This document shows positions 8,977 through 17,359 of a stretch of DNA of 64,000 bases, piece by piece (the stretch's first letter is position 1; each line of letters opens with the position of its first letter). The DNA is from Flavobacteriales bacterium. Its GTDB lineage: Bacteria; Bacteroidota; Bacteroidia; Flavobacteriales_F; PHOS-HE28. The translations under genes and the position numbers were made by a program. The notes under the pieces are model-generated. The model searched no databases. It had not been told where the DNA came from and saw only the letters and a list, made by a program, of their open reading frames with translations. The stretch lies in contig JACJZH010000005.1 in the NCBI GenBank assembly GCA_020635695.1, positions 186,001-250,000 of the forward strand, written 5' to 3'.

Positions 8977-8993
8977 GGGTCCTTTGGACTTGT

Positions 8994-9001
8994 CCAAGGT
9001 A
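8994..9001 (-). promoter_or_regulatory. -7 element for the coiled-coil/META operon
   Basis: The reverse strand reads TACCTTGG, 17 nt upstream of the ATG at 8976. It is divergent from the tsaC promoter. Confidence 0.5.
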
Positions 9002-9043
9002 CGTGGGTCACCCCGAACCGCGCTGTCCGCCGCGGCGCTTTCG

Positions 9044-9051
9044 CACCTTTG
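9044..9051 (+). promoter_or_regulatory. -7 element abutting tsaC
   Basis: CACCTTTG, with exactly 4 nt to the ATG at 9056. The predicted transcript starts at or next to the start codon. Confidence 0.55.
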
Positions 9052-9055
9052 CCGC

Positions 9056-10018
9056 ATGGGCGCACAGGTGGGCACCGATCTGGCCAGGGCGGCCCGCCTG
9101 CTCCGTGAAGGTGGCGTGGTCGCCGTGCCCACGGAAACGGTCTACGGGCTGGCGGCCAACGCCTTCGATCCGGATGCCGCGCTGCAGGTCTTCGCCATCA
9201 AGGAAAGGCCAAGCTTCGATCCGTTGATCGTGCATGTCGGGGAACGCAGCGAAGTGGCCCGTGTGGCACGGGATCTTCCACCCGGCGCGGAAGCGTTGAT
9301 GGACGCCTTCTGGCCCGGGCCGCTGACCCTGGTGCTGCCCAGGAGCGCGGAGGTGCCCGATGTGGTGACCAGCGGCCTGGACACGGTGGGGGTACGCATG
9401 CCCGCCCATCCGTTGTTGCGGGAATTGCTGGGCCAACTGGACTTTCCCCTGGCCGCCCCCAGCGCGAACCCCTTCGGGTATGTGAGCCCCACCACCGCGC
9501 AACACGTGGCCGACCAGCTCGGCGACCGGGTGCCCTACATCCTGGACGGTGGACCCTGCGTGGTGGGAGTGGAGAGCACCATCCTGGGGCATGAAAGCGG
9601 CCGGTGGAGGCTGTACCGCCCGGGCGGTATTGGGATGGAGGACGTCACCCGTGTTCTGGGGAAGGAGCCGGAAGTGCAGGCACAAAGCCCGCTGCAACTG
9701 CCGGCACCGGGCATGCTGGCCTCGCACTATGCCCCGCGCAAGCCGGTGGTGCTTGGCGACCTGGATGAACTGCATGCCGCCCATGCCGGCGAACGGACCG
9801 CCACCATCGCCTTTCAGCGGGAGCGGTCGCCGGGGCCTTGCCGCGTGTTGTCGCCCAGCGGCGATCTGGCGGAGGCCGCACGCAACCTGTTCGCGGCGCT
9901 TCGTGAACTGGACGCCAGCGATGTGGCGGTGATCCTGGCCGAGCCGGTCCCGGAGGAGGGATTGGGTCGTGCCATCAATGATCGGCTGCGCCGGGCGGCC
10001 GCTCAACGACCGGCCTGA
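9056..10018 (+). CDS. tsaC: L-threonylcarbamoyladenylate synthase (Sua5 type)
   Basis: 320 residues. It makes threonylcarbamoyl-AMP from threonine, bicarbonate and ATP for the t6A37 modification of ANN-decoding tRNAs. The YrdC-like domain occupies residues 1-200 with TETVYGLAANA, IKERPSFDPLIVHVG and PSANPFGYVSPTTAQHV. The extra C-terminal part (GMLASHYAPRKPV onward) marks the longer Sua5 form rather than short TsaC. The reading frame is open upstream, but the ATG at 9056 fits both the family N-terminus and the promoter 4 nt before it. Confidence is high. Confidence 0.92.
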   Translation: MGAQVGTDLARAARLLREGGVVAVPTETVYGLAANAFDPDAALQVFAIKERPSFDPLIVHVGERSEVARVARDLPPGAEALMDAFWPGPLTLVLPRSAEVPDVVTSGLDTVGVRMPAHPLLRELLGQLDFPLAAPSANPFGYVSPTTAQHVADQLGDRVPYILDGGPCVVGVESTILGHESGRWRLYRPGGIGMEDVTRVLGKEPEVQAQSPLQLPAPGMLASHYAPRKPVVLGDLDELHAAHAGERTATIAFQRERSPGPCRVLSPSGDLAEAARNLFAALRELDASDVAVILAEPVPEEGLGRAINDRLRRAAAQRPA

Positions 10019-10061
10019 TACCGACGGGCCGGGTGCATCCTTGGAAAGCTCCCTGCGCCGA

Positions 10062-10069
10062 CCTATCTT
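10062..10069 (+). promoter_or_regulatory. Candidate -7 element for the Cys-less ArsC-like gene
   Basis: TATCTTCA, 33 nt before the ATG at 10103, in the 84-nt gap after tsaC. Confidence 0.45.
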
Positions 10070-10102
10070 CAGGAAGCCTTCGGGCCGCTGATCCCAACCG
10101 CC

Positions 10103-10492
10103 ATGAGCACGACGCTGAACCCCCGGGAACTGACCCTCGTGTACGACAGTACCACGTCGGAAGGCCGCAAGGCGCTGGCCTATGCCTTCTCGCTCTCGTC
10201 CAAGGTGAACCGCCAGGACGTGAGCGAGGTGAAGCTCAGCACCACGTTCGTGCGCCAGGTGGTGAAGGCCCTGCAGCTGCGTCCGAAGGACCTGCTGAAC
10301 CGGGCCGACCCCTACTACCAGCAGCATGTGCGGGGCCGCGACCTGAACATGGAGGGCTGGCTGGACGTGCTGGCCCGGAATCCCAGGTTGCTCAAGGGGC
10401 CGATCGCCCTCCTGGGTGATCGCGCGGTGCTTTGCGAGCCACCTTCGCTCATCTACCAGCTCACCAAACCGGTCGTCAGGCCGGTGGAATGA
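10103..10492 (+). CDS. ArsC/Spx-fold protein lacking the catalytic cysteine
   Basis: 129 residues. The C-terminal half follows the ArsC family pattern: LQLRPKDLLNRADPYYQQ, then LARNPRLLKGPIALLGDRAV. The N-terminal strand and helix read LVYDSTTSEGRKAL, so the CxxC or CX3R active-site cysteine is replaced by Ser/Thr residues. It cannot be an arsenate reductase by the usual mechanism. A regulatory or protein-binding role, as for Spx-like proteins, is possible but unsupported. A paralogue with an intact CSTC motif is encoded at 39690-40040. Confidence 0.65.
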   Translation: MSTTLNPRELTLVYDSTTSEGRKALAYAFSLSSKVNRQDVSEVKLSTTFVRQVVKALQLRPKDLLNRADPYYQQHVRGRDLNMEGWLDVLARNPRLLKGPIALLGDRAVLCEPPSLIYQLTKPVVRPVE

Positions 10493-10527
10493 ACCCGGCC
10501 CCCGCCGGGGTGTTGGCCGAATAGCCC

Positions 10528-10535
10528 GATCTTTG
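10528..10535 (+). promoter_or_regulatory. -7 element for dxr-rseP
   Basis: GATCTTTG, 28 nt before the dxr ATG (10564). It probably drives dxr, rseP and the antiporter gene as one unit, since no promoter is seen between them. Confidence 0.55.
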
Positions 10536-10563
10536 CGCGTTCGGGCCGGTGGGTCCGTCGTTC

Positions 10564-11730
10564 ATGCCCAAAGGGATCGCCATACTCGGGTCCACCGGAT
10601 CCATCGGCACGCAGGCGCTCGACGTCGTGCGTGAGCACCCCGGCCATTTCCAGGTGGAACTGCTCACCGCCGGGCGCAATGCCGACCTGCTCATCGCGCA
10701 GGCCCTGGAGTTCAAGCCGAACGCCGTGGTGATCGCCGACACGCCCCAGCTGGACCGGGTGAAGGACGCCCTCTTCCCGCAGGGGATCAAGGTCTATGGC
10801 GGGCTGGAGGCCATTGCCCAGGCGGTGACCATGGACGGCATCGACGTGGTGCTCACGGCCATGGTCGGCTATGCGGGCCTGCGTCCCACGCTGGCGGCCA
10901 TCGGGGCGGGAAAGACCATCGCCCTGGCGAACAAGGAGACGCTGGTGGTGGCCGGGGAACCGATCACCCGGGCGGCCCGCGAGGCCGGGGTCAACATCTA
11001 CCCGGTGGACAGCGAGCATTCGGCCATCTTCCAATGCCTGGTGGGCGAGTGGCACAACCCGATCGAGAAGATCGTGCTCACGGCCAGTGGCGGACCCTTC
11101 CGCGGCAGGACCCGGGAGGAGCTGGCCACGGTGACCAAGGCCCAGGCCCTGAAGCATCCCAACTGGGACATGGGCGCCAAGATCACCATCGACAGCGCCA
11201 GCCTGATGAACAAGGGACTGGAGGCCATCGAGGCGAAATGGCTCTTCAGCCTGCGGCCCGATCAGATCGAGATCGTCGTCCACCCCCAGAGCATCATCCA
11301 CAGCCTGGTGCAGTTCCGCGATGGCAGCATGAAGGCCCAGCTGGGCCTGCCCGACATGAAGCTGCCCATCCAGTACGCCCTGGCCTTTCCCGACCGCCTG
11401 CCCACGAGCTGGCCGCGCTTCGACTTCGCCGACTACGGCTCGCTCACGTTCGAAGCACCCGACCTGGGCACCTTCCGCAACCTGGCGCTGGCCCTGGAGG
11501 CCATGGCCCGGGGAGGCACCGCTCCCTGCGTGCTGAACGCCGCGAACGAGGTGGCCGTGGAGGCCTTTCTTCAGGACCGGATCGGCTTTCTGGAAATGAG
11601 CGACCTGATCGCCGACCTGATGGACCGCGTGCCGCACGTGGCATCGCCCGACCTGGAGGCCCTGGAGGCCACCGATAGTGAGACACGCCGCCTGGCGTAC
11701 GAACGCATCCCGACCGCATGGAATTCCTGA
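10564..11730 (+). CDS. dxr: 1-deoxy-D-xylulose-5-phosphate reductoisomerase
   Basis: 388 residues, full length. It converts DXP to MEP with NADPH, the committed step of the non-mevalonate isoprenoid pathway. The NADPH loop GSTGSIGTQAL is at residues 9-19. The substrate and metal motifs NKETLVVAGE, VDSEHSAIFQCL and SGGPFRG are intact, as is the MNKGLEAIEAKWLF block. A GTG at 10549 could add five residues, but the ATG at 10564 matches the family. The gene overlaps rseP by 13 nt, so the two are co-transcribed. Confidence 0.96.
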   Translation: MPKGIAILGSTGSIGTQALDVVREHPGHFQVELLTAGRNADLLIAQALEFKPNAVVIADTPQLDRVKDALFPQGIKVYGGLEAIAQAVTMDGIDVVLTAMVGYAGLRPTLAAIGAGKTIALANKETLVVAGEPITRAAREAGVNIYPVDSEHSAIFQCLVGEWHNPIEKIVLTASGGPFRGRTREELATVTKAQALKHPNWDMGAKITIDSASLMNKGLEAIEAKWLFSLRPDQIEIVVHPQSIIHSLVQFRDGSMKAQLGLPDMKLPIQYALAFPDRLPTSWPRFDFADYGSLTFEAPDLGTFRNLALALEAMARGGTAPCVLNAANEVAVEAFLQDRIGFLEMSDLIADLMDRVPHVASPDLEALEATDSETRRLAYERIPTAWNS

Positions 11731-13043
11731 TCAAGGCCACGCAACTGATCCTGAGCCTGAGCATCCTGGTGGTGCTCCACGAGCTGGGGCACTTCGTCCC
11801 GGCCCGGCTCTTCGGCACCCGCGTGGAGAAGTTCTTCCTCTTCTTCGACGCCGGCTTCGCCCTGTGGAAGAAGAAGATCGGCGATACCGTCTTCGGCATC
11901 GGCTGGATCCCCTTCGGCGGGTATGTGAAGATCAGCGGCATGATCGACGAAAGCATGGACAAGGACCAGTTGTCCAAGCCGCCCGAGCCGTGGGAGTTCC
12001 GCAGCAAGCCCGCGTGGCAGCGCCTGATCATCATGGTCGGCGGGGTCACGGTGAACCTGTTGTTGGGCATGCTCATCTACATCGGCATCCTGTGGGTGTG
12101 GGGCCGCGATTACCTGCCGCTGGCCAGCACCACCTACGGGGTGGAGCCGAGCGCCGTGATGGTGGAAGAAGGGTTCCGTCCCGGTGACAGGATCCTGGGC
12201 GTGGAGGGGCATGACGTGCGCTCGGTGGACGAACTGGGCAAGGCCATCCTGATCGGCGAGGCGCGCAGCGTACAGGTCGAACGCGACGGACGCCGGGAGA
12301 CCATCACGCTGAGCGGGGATGTCGACGAACGCATCCTGGACCGCAAGGAGAAGGTGCTCTTCCTGCCCCGGGTGCCCTTCGTGATCGACAGCCTGGTGCC
12401 CGGTTCAGGAGCTGCGTCCAGCACCCTGCGCGTGGGCGACCGTGTGGTGGGTGTGGGTGGCCGTGAGACCCCCTACTTCGCCGACTTTCAGCGGACGGTC
12501 CGGGACCTCTCCGGACAATGGACCTTCTTGGACGTGGAGCGCGATGGAAAGCGACAAAGCATGCTCGTGGAGGTGAGCGACCGGGGCGCCATCGGGGCTT
12601 ACAACACGCCCTTGGACGAGCAGTTCGAGCTGGCTCATCAGGACTACGGTTTCACGGCCGCGATCCCGGCCGGCATCGCCTACGGCTGGAACACCCTGTC
12701 CGACTACGTGTCGTCGTTGAAGCTGCTCTTCAGCCCCGCGGGCGCCAGCCAGATCGGTGGATTCGGGGTCATTGGCAGCCTGTTCCCTTCGGACTGGGAC
12801 TGGCAGCGGTTCTGGGAGATGACCGCCTTCCTGAGCATCATCCTCGCCTTCATGAACATCCTGCCGATCCCGGCCTTGGACGGGGGTCATGTGATGTTCC
12901 TGCTCTACGAGATGCTGACCCGTCGCCCGCCCAACCAGAAGGTCCTGGAAGTGGCCCAGATGGTGGGCATGGTGCTGCTGCTGTCGCTGATCCTGTTCGC
13001 CAATGGCAACGACGTGGTGAAGTGGTTCACCGGCGAGCTCTGA
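11718..13043 (+). CDS. rseP: RIP metalloprotease RseP (site-2 protease)
   Basis: 441 residues. An intramembrane zinc protease that cleaves membrane-bound regulators such as anti-sigma factors. The HELGH motif is at residues 21-25 in the first transmembrane helix. Two PDZ-like regions occupy roughly residues 130-310. The third zinc ligand lies in NILPIPALDGGH (Asp388). Four transmembrane segments are predicted. The gene starts inside the end of dxr in another frame, an arrangement common in bacteria. No anti-sigma substrate is encoded nearby. Confidence 0.95.
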   Translation: MEFLIKATQLILSLSILVVLHELGHFVPARLFGTRVEKFFLFFDAGFALWKKKIGDTVFGIGWIPFGGYVKISGMIDESMDKDQLSKPPEPWEFRSKPAWQRLIIMVGGVTVNLLLGMLIYIGILWVWGRDYLPLASTTYGVEPSAVMVEEGFRPGDRILGVEGHDVRSVDELGKAILIGEARSVQVERDGRRETITLSGDVDERILDRKEKVLFLPRVPFVIDSLVPGSGAASSTLRVGDRVVGVGGRETPYFADFQRTVRDLSGQWTFLDVERDGKRQSMLVEVSDRGAIGAYNTPLDEQFELAHQDYGFTAAIPAGIAYGWNTLSDYVSSLKLLFSPAGASQIGGFGVIGSLFPSDWDWQRFWEMTAFLSIILAFMNILPIPALDGGHVMFLLYEMLTRRPPNQKVLEVAQMVGMVLLLSLILFANGNDVVKWFTGEL

Positions 13044-13046
13044 GGC

Positions 13047-14297
13047 ATGGATCCCTACCTCTTCATCATCGTGGCCGCCGTGGCGGTGATCGTCTCGCAC
13101 CTGTTCAATGTGCTGGCGAAGGCGACGAACATCCCGAGCGTGCTCATGCTCATCGCACTGGGCCTGGTGCTGCACCAGGTGCTGCGGTATTTCGGGGGCT
13201 TCACCCCGGGGCCGCTCTTCGTGCAGGTGCTGAACGTGCTGGGCATCGCCGGGCTGATCATGATCGTGCTGGAGGCCGCGTTGGACCTCGAGCTGACCCG
13301 GGATCGCCGGGCCTTGATCGCGCGTTCCTTCGCCGTGGCGTTCTGCACCCTGCTCGGCACCACCGCGGCCATCGCGTTCGTGCTTTACTCGGTGCTCGTG
13401 CAGGACGTGTTCCGCTGCCTGGTCTACGCCACGCCGCTGGCCATCGTGAGCAGTGCCATCGTGCTGCCCAGCGTCACCAGCATGCAGCGCGATCAGCGGG
13501 AGTTCATGGTGTACGAGGCCACGTTCTCGGACATCCTGGGCATCATGCTGTTCTACTTCCTGGTGGATGACCACGGGGATGCCACCGCCGGGCAGATCGC
13601 CGCGAACGTGGCGGGCAGTGTGTTCGTCACGGTGCTGGTCTCCCTGCTGGTGGGCATCGCCCTCATCTGGGTGTTCCAGCGCATCCGTACGCGGGTCAAG
13701 TTCTTCCTGCTGATCGCGGTGCTCATGCTCCTGTACGCGCTGGGCAAGAAGATGAACCTGTCCTCGCTGCTCATCATCCTGGTCTTCGGGCTCATGGTGA
13801 AGAACCACGGCATGATCTTCCGGGGATGGATCTCGCGGCTGACCCGCAGTGGCGTGATGCACACCATCGAGAAGGAACTGCACCTGATCACCGGGGAGAC
13901 GGCCTTCCTGGTGCGCACCTTCTTCTTCCTGGTCTTCGGTCTCACGATCGACGTCACCCGGCTCGCCGACCCGCAGGTGCTGTTGCTTGGCGGCATCATC
14001 GTGGTGGTGATCTACGCGGTACGCAGCGTGTTCGTGGGGGTGTTCCGCCGCAGCGGCGTGCGCACGATCACCATGGTGGCGCCACGGGGCCTGATCACCA
14101 TCCTGCTGGCCTACAACATCCCGGACCACCTGCGCATCCCCGACCGCGATGGCAGCATCCTGCTGGAGGTGATCCTGGTGACCAGCGTGGTGATGATGGT
14201 GGGTCTGATGACCAGTGGCAACAAGGCGGACCTGAGCGTGACCGGGGATCCATCGGGATCGCTGCCATCATCATCGGTCGCGGAGGAGGACGCGTAA
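13047..14297 (+). CDS. Cation:proton antiporter (CPA family)
   Basis: 416 residues with 11-13 hydrophobic segments. It starts 3 nt after the rseP stop and is probably in the same operon. The segments VLEAALDLEL and YEATFSDILGIMLFYFLVDD look like the conserved acidic ion-binding region of Na+/H+ or K+/H+ antiporters; the late APRGLITILLAYNIP block is also typical. There is no C-terminal RCK/TrkA domain, only a short Ser-rich acidic tail. Ion specificity cannot be read from the sequence. Confidence 0.8.
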   Translation: MDPYLFIIVAAVAVIVSHLFNVLAKATNIPSVLMLIALGLVLHQVLRYFGGFTPGPLFVQVLNVLGIAGLIMIVLEAALDLELTRDRRALIARSFAVAFCTLLGTTAAIAFVLYSVLVQDVFRCLVYATPLAIVSSAIVLPSVTSMQRDQREFMVYEATFSDILGIMLFYFLVDDHGDATAGQIAANVAGSVFVTVLVSLLVGIALIWVFQRIRTRVKFFLLIAVLMLLYALGKKMNLSSLLIILVFGLMVKNHGMIFRGWISRLTRSGVMHTIEKELHLITGETAFLVRTFFFLVFGLTIDVTRLADPQVLLLGGIIVVVIYAVRSVFVGVFRRSGVRTITMVAPRGLITILLAYNIPDHLRIPDRDGSILLEVILVTSVVMMVGLMTSGNKADLSVTGDPSGSLPSSSVAEEDA

Positions 14298-14352
14298 CCG
14301 CAGCAGCTTGTTCACGTACACAGGTCGTGCGGCGCAGCCGCCTGATCTCCCC

Positions 14353-14712
14353 ATGCACCATGTGGTCCTGATCGAGGATGATGCGCTCGTGCGCATGCTG
14401 CTGGCCAAGCGCCTGGAGGCCGCCGGCTGGTCGGTGACCGCGTTGCGTGATGCCCGAGGCTTGGATGCGTTGCTCGCCGATCGTCCGGCCGACCTGATCG
14501 TGGCCGACCTGGGCCTGCCGTACCTCGATGGACTGGCCGTGGTGGAAGGGGTCCGGGCCAGAGGGCTTTCGGTGCCGGTACTGGTGCTCACGGCGTACGA
14601 CCTGCCTCATCTGGAAGAGGCCGTGCGCGGTGCCGGTGCGGATGCACTTGTGCGCAAACCGTACGACCAGGACGAGCTGGTTGAGCGCATGCGCCGGTTG
14701 ATGGCCGCCTGA
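14353..14712 (+). CDS. Single-domain response regulator (CheY-like receiver)
   Basis: 119 residues, receiver domain only. The acidic pocket is Glu8/Asp9/Asp10, the phospho-acceptor Asp52 lies in ADLGLPYLDG, the switch Thr80 in VLVLTAYD and the conserved Lys102 in VRKPYD. There is no output domain, so it must act by protein contact. No histidine kinase is encoded in the window. The ATG at 14353 was chosen because it begins exactly at the family N-terminus; the open frame continues upstream to 14308. Confidence 0.85.
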   Translation: MHHVVLIEDDALVRMLLAKRLEAAGWSVTALRDARGLDALLADRPADLIVADLGLPYLDGLAVVEGVRARGLSVPVLVLTAYDLPHLEEAVRGAGADALVRKPYDQDELVERMRRLMAA

Positions 14713-14715
14713 GGG

Positions 14716-14723
14716 CATCTTTG
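14716..14723 (+). promoter_or_regulatory. -7 element abutting the FAD oxidoreductase start
   Basis: CATCTTTG, 5 nt before the GTG at 14729. It overlaps the alternative GTG at 14723, which argues for the later start. Confidence 0.5.
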
Positions 14724-14728
14724 TGCCC

Positions 14729-15787
14729 GTGCCCGGCGCTCCTGTACATGACGTGATCGTGATCGGCCGTGGCATCGCGGGCGTGCTCCTTTCCGAGGAG
14801 CTGCGCGAACGCGGCCTGGATGTGCTGGTCGTTGATCATCCGCGCCCCGGCAGGGCTTCCGCCGTGGCCGCCGGCGTGGTGAACCCCGTGGTGCTGCGCC
14901 GTACCGTGCCCAGTTGGCGGGCGGCCTCCATGTTGCCTCTCGCCGGTGAACGGTACCGGCAACTGGAAGCCAGGCTGAACGTGCGTTGCTGGCATCCATC
15001 ACCCCTGTTCCGCGTATTCCCAGGCGATACGGACCGGGAGGACTGGGTCAGGCATCAGGATGATCCGGAGGTGGGGTCTTTCCTGGGTCAGCCGGGCGAT
15101 GACGTGCCGGGTGGCGTGGACGCCCCGTTCGGCATGGGGCCGGTACTGGGCGCTGCCTGGCTGGACGTTCCCGCGCTCCTGGACGCGCACCGGAAGGCCT
15201 GGTCGGCGGAAGGCCGGCTGATCGAACAGGAAGTGGGCCCGGCCGATGTGCGCCGATCCGCAGGGGAGGTGGTCGTCCTCGAGCGGCGTGCCAGGCTCGT
15301 CGTTCACACCACCGGTCCGTTCGCGGAGGTGCCCGGCCTGTCGCGGGTACGGGGTGAAGGGCTCACGATCCGCGTGCCCGGCCTCCAACTGCCAGGCATC
15401 GTTCACCGGGGCGTGTTCCTGCTTCCACAAGGTGGCGACCTGTTCCGGGTCGGCGCCACCTTCGCCTGGGACCAGGTCTGGAGCGGTCCCACGGATCAGG
15501 GCAGGGCCTGGCTGGAGGAACGACTGAAGCAGTTGCTGATGCTGCCCTACGAGGTGGTCGATCACTGGGCGGGGGTCCGGCCCGCATCGAAGGACCGGCG
15601 GCCGATCCTCGGACGGACATCGCCGCAGGAGGCGGTGTTGAACGGTCTCGGTTCGCGCGGGGTGCTGCTCGCGCCCTGGTGCGCGCGTCATCTGGCCGAT
15701 CACCTGATGGCAGGCCGACCGCTGGATCCGGAAGTGGACGCAGCGCGGTTCTCCGATCAGGGTAGGACCACCACCCGTCCCGCGTAG
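14729..15787 (+). CDS. FAD-dependent oxidoreductase (DAO/glycine oxidase-like)
   Basis: 352 residues from the GTG at 14729 (alternative GTG 14723). The N-terminal dinucleotide-binding motif is VIVIGRGIAGVLLSEEL, with an acidic residue ending the second strand (VVDHPRPG). The ASAVAAGVVNPVVLRR segment and the C-terminal WAGVRPASKDRRPILGR and GLGSRGVLLAPW blocks match the DAO fold, including the late FAD contact. Such enzymes oxidise amines or amino acids with O2; the substrate is unknown. Its last 31 nt overlap the convergent T9SS gene. Confidence 0.75.
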   Translation: MPGAPVHDVIVIGRGIAGVLLSEELRERGLDVLVVDHPRPGRASAVAAGVVNPVVLRRTVPSWRAASMLPLAGERYRQLEARLNVRCWHPSPLFRVFPGDTDREDWVRHQDDPEVGSFLGQPGDDVPGGVDAPFGMGPVLGAAWLDVPALLDAHRKAWSAEGRLIEQEVGPADVRRSAGEVVVLERRARLVVHTTGPFAEVPGLSRVRGEGLTIRVPGLQLPGIVHRGVFLLPQGGDLFRVGATFAWDQVWSGPTDQGRAWLEERLKQLLMLPYEVVDHWAGVRPASKDRRPILGRTSPQEAVLNGLGSRGVLLAPWCARHLADHLMAGRPLDPEVDAARFSDQGRTTTRPA

Positions 15788-17310
15788 CGGTTGCCTGCCC
15801 GGTCCACGGCTTGGATCGGGTAGATACCGCTGGCGAGGAACGAAAGGTCCACCAGCGTGGCGTCGACCTGGGTGCGGATGACGGGCAGGTCCACGGTCCT
15901 GCCAAGGGCATCGAATGCCAGTACCTGCTGGTAAGTGCCTTGCAGGGTCATCTGCTCCTTCGTCGGGTTGGGATGTGCGATCAACGAGCGGACGGGTTCC
16001 TCGGCGATCCCCAGGGTCTGGCATTGGATGGCCGGGTCCGGGACCACCGGTGTTCCCGACCACGAGAGCGATCCGTCGCCCAACGAGCCAGCGGTCATGG
16101 GGGCTGCCTGGGTCGCCAGGTTCAGTGTGTTCACCACCAGGCCCTGTGCCGGACCACGGTCGCAACCGGTGAGTCCGGATGCATCGGTGCGGGCCACCCA
16201 CACATCCGTTCCGCTGGCCACGTCGGAACGGCTTCCGGTGAGTACGAACCCGCCATCGGACAGCACCTTCAGGTCCCTTGCCTCGTCCTCGAGCACATCC
16301 CCGTAAGTCCGCGTGAACAAGGTGTCTCCGTTCAGGTCGGTGCGGATCAGCAGGGCGTTCTGGATGTCCGTGCCCTGTCCCTGGATCCTTCCGCAGGCCG
16401 CGAAGCCGTCGCTGAGGGCGACTACGGCGACCAGCCCATCCCCATTGAACGCGGTGCCATAGGATCGCGCCCAGAGCAGGTCCCCATTGGTGTCCAGGCG
16501 CACGAGCGTGCCGTTCCCATCCCGATCTCCGCAAAGAATGAAGCCACCATCGGCCGTCTGCGCAGCATCGAAGGCCAGGCCGCCCAGAAAGCCACCGCCA
16601 TAGGCCCGCGTCCACAAGGTGTCACCCGCCCCGTTCAGCCGGATGGCCAGCATGTCGCTCGTTCCCAGGTTGTGGAACCCGCGCGTGTAGCCCACGACCA
16701 GGGCCCCTCCGTCCGAGGTCGCGGTCACACCATACGCTTCCTGGGCGAAGGTGTCCGTCCAGGTGCCGATCCCGATCACCGTGCCATCGGTCCGGTAGAT
16801 ACCGGCCACACTGCTCAGCAACAGGTCGGGAGGAGCGGTCTCATGTGATCCCACCAGGAGGAAGGTGCTGTCGGTCAAGGCCGCCAGCCGGCAGCGCACC
16901 TGGCTGCCCTGTTGTCCCACACTGCGTTGGTCCGTGATCGTTCCAGCCCCGTCCAGTTCGAGGAAGCCGTTGGCAAAACCGCCCTGGCCATCTGCATGCT
17001 TCTCGGCCACCAGAAGCTCATTGCTGGTGATGCTCAGGACATCGAAGGCCACGTCCGCCCCAGGTCCTCCGGTCCGCACGCTCCAATCGGCTTCGCCATC
17101 AGCGTTCAAGGAGAGAATGAGGACGTCCTGGTCCGCTCCACCCAGGCCGAACGTGGAGCCGACCACCACCAACCCGCCAGGCGTTATCGCCACCGCTTCA
17201 CCGACGTCCGGGCCAGCGGAGCCGTAGGTCCGTTCGAAGAGTGGTTGGGCCTGGATCCCGCTGGTGGACACGACGAACAGGATGACCTGGAACAAGGTGG
17301 CTCGAAGCAT
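15757..17310 (-). CDS. Secreted beta-propeller-like repeat protein with T9SS type A sorting domain
   Basis: 517 residues from the ATG at 17310, with signal peptide MLRATLFQVILFVVSTSG. The body contains repeats of about 45-50 residues with the recurring pattern DGGFILCG, TLWTRAYGG, LVRLDTNGDLLWARSYG, as in delta-60/PQQ-like propellers. The C-terminal 80 residues begin IAHPNPTKEQMTLQG and end GIYPIQAVDRAGNRYAGRVVVLP, the type A sorting signal recognised by T9SS. It is predicted to be exported to the cell surface. No enzymatic motif is visible. Its 3' end overlaps the oxidoreductase gene. Confidence 0.8.
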   Translation of the reverse strand: MLRATLFQVILFVVSTSGIQAQPLFERTYGSAGPDVGEAVAITPGGLVVVGSTFGLGGADQDVLILSLNADGEADWSVRTGGPGADVAFDVLSITSNELLVAEKHADGQGGFANGFLELDGAGTITDQRSVGQQGSQVRCRLAALTDSTFLLVGSHETAPPDLLLSSVAGIYRTDGTVIGIGTWTDTFAQEAYGVTATSDGGALVVGYTRGFHNLGTSDMLAIRLNGAGDTLWTRAYGGGFLGGLAFDAAQTADGGFILCGDRDGNGTLVRLDTNGDLLWARSYGTAFNGDGLVAVVALSDGFAACGRIQGQGTDIQNALLIRTDLNGDTLFTRTYGDVLEDEARDLKVLSDGGFVLTGSRSDVASGTDVWVARTDASGLTGCDRGPAQGLVVNTLNLATQAAPMTAGSLGDGSLSWSGTPVVPDPAIQCQTLGIAEEPVRSLIAHPNPTKEQMTLQGTYQQVLAFDALGRTVDLPVIRTQVDATLVDLSFLASGIYPIQAVDRAGNRYAGRVVVLP

Positions 17311-17359
17311 GATCGTAGCGGTTGGAACCCACAAGTTGAGGGATCCAGCGGATATCCGT

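Noticed and set aside
14329..14341. GCGGC-GCA-GCCGC hairpin between the antiporter and response regulator genes
   Set aside because: Short 5-bp stem without a U-run, too weak to call a terminator.
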